From JAAZNO01 sp012798275 (GTDB lineage: Bacteria > Chloroflexota > Anaerolineae > B4-G1 > SLSP01), in the NCBI GenBank assembly GCA_035347995.1, contig DAOPQD010000119.1, positions 1-8,413 of the forward strand: a DNA stretch of 8,413 bases, in the 5' to 3' direction. Numbering within the stretch: the first letter of the stretch is position 1; each line of letters opens with the position of its first letter. The position numbers were made by a program, and so were the translations under genes. The notes under the pieces were generated by a model, which was not told the DNA's origin, ran no database searches, and saw nothing but the letters and a program-made list of their open reading frames with translations. Of this stretch, positions 7,199-8,413 are shown in pieces.

Positions 7199-7240
7199 GC
7201 GCAAGACGTGAACTGCCGGATCGCAGCTCACGTCTTGCGC
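7199..7240 (-). repeat. Long hairpin in the gpmA-recJ spacer
   Basis: The 13-base arm at 7199-7211 (GCGCAAGACGTGA) pairs perfectly with 7228-7240. After one A/C mismatch, four more pairs (CTGC 7213-7216 with GCAG 7223-7226) leave a 6-base loop. In the - strand transcript it starts 16 bases after the gpmA stop and ends 1 base before the recJ ATG. No T-run follows, so it is not a standard terminator. It could protect the 3' end of gpmA mRNA or limit recJ translation. Confidence 0.8.
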
Positions 7241-7256
7241 CTCGATGGAGGGAGCG

Positions 7257-8003
7257 TTACCTGGCTTTTCCCTGATTGGCCACGGCTTCCTGCGCGGCAG
7301 CGATGGCCTCGGGGTCGCCGAGATAGTAGTGGGTGATGGGCTGCAGGTGTTCGTCCAGTTCGTAAACCAGGGGGATGCCGGTGGGGATATTGAGCTTGAT
7401 GATGGCCTGATCGGAGATAGCGTCGAGATATTTGACCAGCGCGCGCAGGCTGTTGCCGTGTGCGGCGATGATCACGCGCTTGCCGGATTGGACGACGGGT
7501 GCAATCACCTCGTGCCAGTAGGGGAGGAAGCGCGCTACGGTATCTTTGAGGCATTCGTGGGCCGGTAGCTCTTCCGGTTTCAGGTCGGCGTAGCGCCGAT
7601 CGTGACCGGGCCAGCGGGGATCGGAAGGCTCGAGGGCGGGCGGACGGACGTCATAGCTGCGCCGCCAGATGAGGACTTGCTCCTCGCCATACCTGGCGGC
7701 GGTCTCGGCCTTGTTGAGTCCCTGGAGTGCGCCGTAATGGCGTTCGTTGAGCCGCCAATGCCGGTAGACGGGGATCCACATCAGATCCATCTCGTCGAGG
7801 GCAATCCAGAGCGTGCGGATCGCGCGTTTGAGCACCGACGTGAAGGCGACGTCAAAGGTGTAGCCCGCTTCGCGGAGGGTTTTGCCGGCGGCGTGGGCCT
7901 CTTCGATGCCCTTTGCGGAAAGGTCTACATCGGTCCAGCCGGTGAAGAGATTTTCCTGGTTCCAAATGCTCTCGCCATGACGCAGCAATACGACTTTGTA
8001 CAT
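7257..8003 (-). CDS. gpmA: 2,3-bisphosphoglycerate-dependent phosphoglycerate mutase
   Basis: A 248-residue cytoplasmic enzyme interconverting 3-phosphoglycerate and 2-phosphoglycerate in glycolysis and gluconeogenesis. Length and sequence fit the dPGM family (about 247-250 residues). Visible residues: the phosphorylated His9 in RHGES (8-12), the acid Glu87 in LNERHYGALQGLNK, and His182 in AHGNSLRAL, plus the family segments ENLFTGWTDVDLS and YDVRPP. Start choice: AGGAGG (8011-8016) lies 7 bases before the ATG at 8003, and the protein then begins MYKVVLLRHG as expected. A longer in-frame reading from 8090 begins upstream of the likely promoter and is rejected. It is the first gene of a - strand unit with recJ. 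The last about 15 residues are Ala-rich and not conserved. Confidence 0.97.
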   Translation of the reverse strand: MYKVVLLRHGESIWNQENLFTGWTDVDLSAKGIEEAHAAGKTLREAGYTFDVAFTSVLKRAIRTLWIALDEMDLMWIPVYRHWRLNERHYGALQGLNKAETAARYGEEQVLIWRRSYDVRPPALEPSDPRWPGHDRRYADLKPEELPAHECLKDTVARFLPYWHEVIAPVVQSGKRVIIAAHGNSLRALVKYLDAISDQAIIKLNIPTGIPLVYELDEHLQPITHYYLGDPEAIAAAQEAVANQGKAR

Positions 8004-8010
8004 TGTATGA

Positions 8011-8016
8011 CCTCCT
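8011..8016 (-). promoter_or_regulatory. Ribosome binding site deciding the gpmA start
   Basis: On the - strand this is a perfect AGGAGG, 7 bases before the ATG at 8003. Confidence 0.9.
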
Positions 8017-8055
8017 GGGATGTGTTGTTGGATCATGCCTGCGCTTTCAAGGCTG

Positions 8056-8083
8056 ATTATAGTACGATTCGGCGCTGAATCAA
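8056..8083 (-). promoter_or_regulatory. Sigma70-type promoter of gpmA(-recJ)
   Basis: Read on the - strand, a -35 box TTGATT (8083-8078) and a consensus -10 box TATAAT (8061-8056) are separated by 16 bases. The expected transcript start, near 8049, gives a leader of about 45 bases before the gpmA ATG. This also argues against the longer gpmA reading from 8090. Confidence 0.8.
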
Positions 8084-8108
8084 CAGGCATTTTCGAGAAT
8101 AGAACTCA

Positions 8109-8161
8109 GTGAGCCGTGAGTCGAGGGCTGTCGCAGTCTTTGCTCGCGGGTCACGACTCAC
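8109..8161. repeat. Heptamer-based inverted repeat in the intergenic region
   Basis: Left arm: GTGAGCC (8109-8115) then GTGAGTC (8116-8122), two heptamers in tandem. Right arm, on the opposite strand: GTGAGTC (8161-8155) then GTGACCC (8154-8148). GTGAGTCG at 8116-8123 pairs with 8154-8161 around a 30-base loop, and TTTT follows at 8163-8166. No + strand gene lies upstream, so a terminator role is doubtful. It looks like a dispersed intergenic repeat. Confidence 0.55.
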
Positions 8162-8228
8162 ATTTTCTTGCTTGCGGGGGGATGCGCCGGCACATGGCGT
8201 CTCTTCAGAGAGTGATCGTGGTTGCTTA

Positions 8229-8257
8229 TTGACTTTACGCAGGTTTATTTCTATAAT
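8229..8257 (+). promoter_or_regulatory. Near-consensus sigma70-type promoter reading toward the right edge
   Basis: TTGACT (8229-8234) and TATAAT (8252-8257) are separated by exactly 17 bases. The expected start is at about 8263-8265, in GTGGTCC. The -10 box is part of a 10-base palindrome TATAATTATA (8252-8261), so the - strand also shows TATAAT there, but without a -35 box at proper spacing. The promoter points at the gene start at 8371. Confidence 0.8.
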
Positions 8258-8261
8258 TATA

Positions 8262-8404
8262 GTGGTCCACCCCAAGAGTGGGGAACAGTCAACACTACTC
8301 GCCATTGTCTACCTTTCAAGAGGGCTAAAGGGCCTCGCTGCAATAGTCCTACCCACGACGGAGCTGGCTGATGCGAACCCGCTTGACGTTGTTGCCAGGG
8401 CCAC
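8262..8404 (+). promoter_or_regulatory. Possible structured leader RNA (three-stem junction)
   Basis: The predicted transcript can form GTGGTCC (8262-8268) with GGGCCAC (8398-8404, one G-U pair); a tight hairpin CCCCA-AGAG-TGGGG (8270-8283); and, directly after it, AACAGTCAA (8284-8292) with TTGAC(GT)TGTT (8383-8393, two-base bulge). The first and third pairings enclose the ribosome binding site and start codon at 8360-8373. I recognise no known riboswitch or RNA family. The pairing is by eye, the 3' side lies within the likely coding sequence, and the window ends 9 bases later, so this is tentative. Confidence 0.3.
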
Positions 8405-8413
8405 CAGGGACGA
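8371..8413 (+). CDS. Start of an unidentified gene, cut by the window end (MRTRLTLLPG...)
   Basis: An ATG at 8371 has GGAG (8360-8363) 7 bases before it and lies about 107 bases downstream of a near-consensus promoter. Only 14 residues are visible (MRTRLTLLPGPPGT), running off the window. The start is like one I recall from a family of small conserved hypothetical proteins beginning MRTRLTL.PGQ.GTK, found in several phyla. With so few residues this is a weak match from memory, and no function is claimed. The opposite strand is also open here (see rejected items), so the strand call rests on the promoter and ribosome binding site. Confidence 0.45.
   Translation, partial: MRTRLTLLPGPPGT

Noticed and set aside
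8004..8090. 29-codon N-terminal extension of gpmA
   Set aside because: It would begin upstream of the promoter -10 and -35 boxes. The family N-terminus and a perfect ribosome binding site fit 8003.
8262..8273. TGGTCCACCCC as a possible IS21-type end
   Set aside because: It vaguely resembles terminal repeats I recall, but there is no second end, target duplication or transposase in the window.
8057..8305. 82-codon open frame on the - strand
   Set aside because: It runs across two promoters and an inverted repeat, has no ribosome binding site and no recognisable composition.
8368..8377. Hammerhead-like core CTGATG-CGAA
   Set aside because: It lacks stem II between the two core parts and has no matching stems I or III. 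The ATG inside is better explained as a start codon.
8349..8413. Possible 3' end of a - strand gene (ending ...NNVKRVRISQLRRG, stop at 8349-8351)
   Set aside because: Codon use is acceptable and I cannot exclude it. All three - strand frames are open here, though, and the + strand has a promoter, a ribosome binding site and an ATG in proper order.
8258..8413. tmRNA, RNase P RNA, SRP RNA or a known riboswitch
   Set aside because: None of the conserved core sequences of these RNAs that I know are present on either strand.
1..8413. CRISPR array, tRNA or rRNA genes
   Set aside because: No spaced direct repeats of CRISPR type, no tRNA arms and no rRNA sequence were seen.

Overview
The window looks like a chromosomal piece of a GC-rich, free-living bacterium, most likely Chloroflexota. 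This is an inference from three things: high G/C at third codon positions, small membrane proteins carrying zinc ribbons and proline-rich linkers, and intergenic spacers holding degenerate short tandem repeats. No marker gene fixes the taxonomy.

Left half, + strand (55-4738). Four genes read the same way. (1) A protein with two N-terminal zinc ribbons, one membrane span and an extracytoplasmic lipid-binding-like domain. (2) A small membrane-anchored protein with a diverged copy of that last domain. (3) A subtilisin-type (S8) serine protease with an N-terminal membrane segment, a second membrane segment near the C-terminus, and two zinc ribbons at its cytoplasmic tail. (4) After a 138-base gap, an AIM24/TIGR00266 family protein. 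Genes 1-3 are tightly spaced and look like one operon. I see no convincing terminator before gene 4, so it may be co-transcribed. A strong hairpin with T-runs on both strands (4811-4847) closes this unit and also the convergent unit coming from the right.

Right half, - strand (8083 down to 4882). A good sigma70-type promoter (TTGATT-16-TATAAT) drives gpmA (2,3-bisphosphoglycerate-dependent phosphoglycerate mutase). After a 59-base spacer filled by a long hairpin comes recJ (single-strand DNA exonuclease), which ends at the shared terminator. These are housekeeping functions in glycolysis and DNA repair.

Right edge (8091-8413). This spacer holds a heptamer inverted repeat and a second, near-consensus + strand promoter (TTGACT-17-TATAAT). 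A leader of about 107 bases follows that can fold into a junction. The window then cuts off the start of a gene beginning MRTRLTLLPG.

The most unusual content is the left operon. Two of its proteins pair a cytoplasmic double zinc ribbon with an extracytoplasmic module, one at the N-terminus and one at the C-terminus. This suggests a membrane protease that shares an intracellular docking module with a putative lipid-binding partner. No mobile element, CRISPR array, tRNA or rRNA was found.
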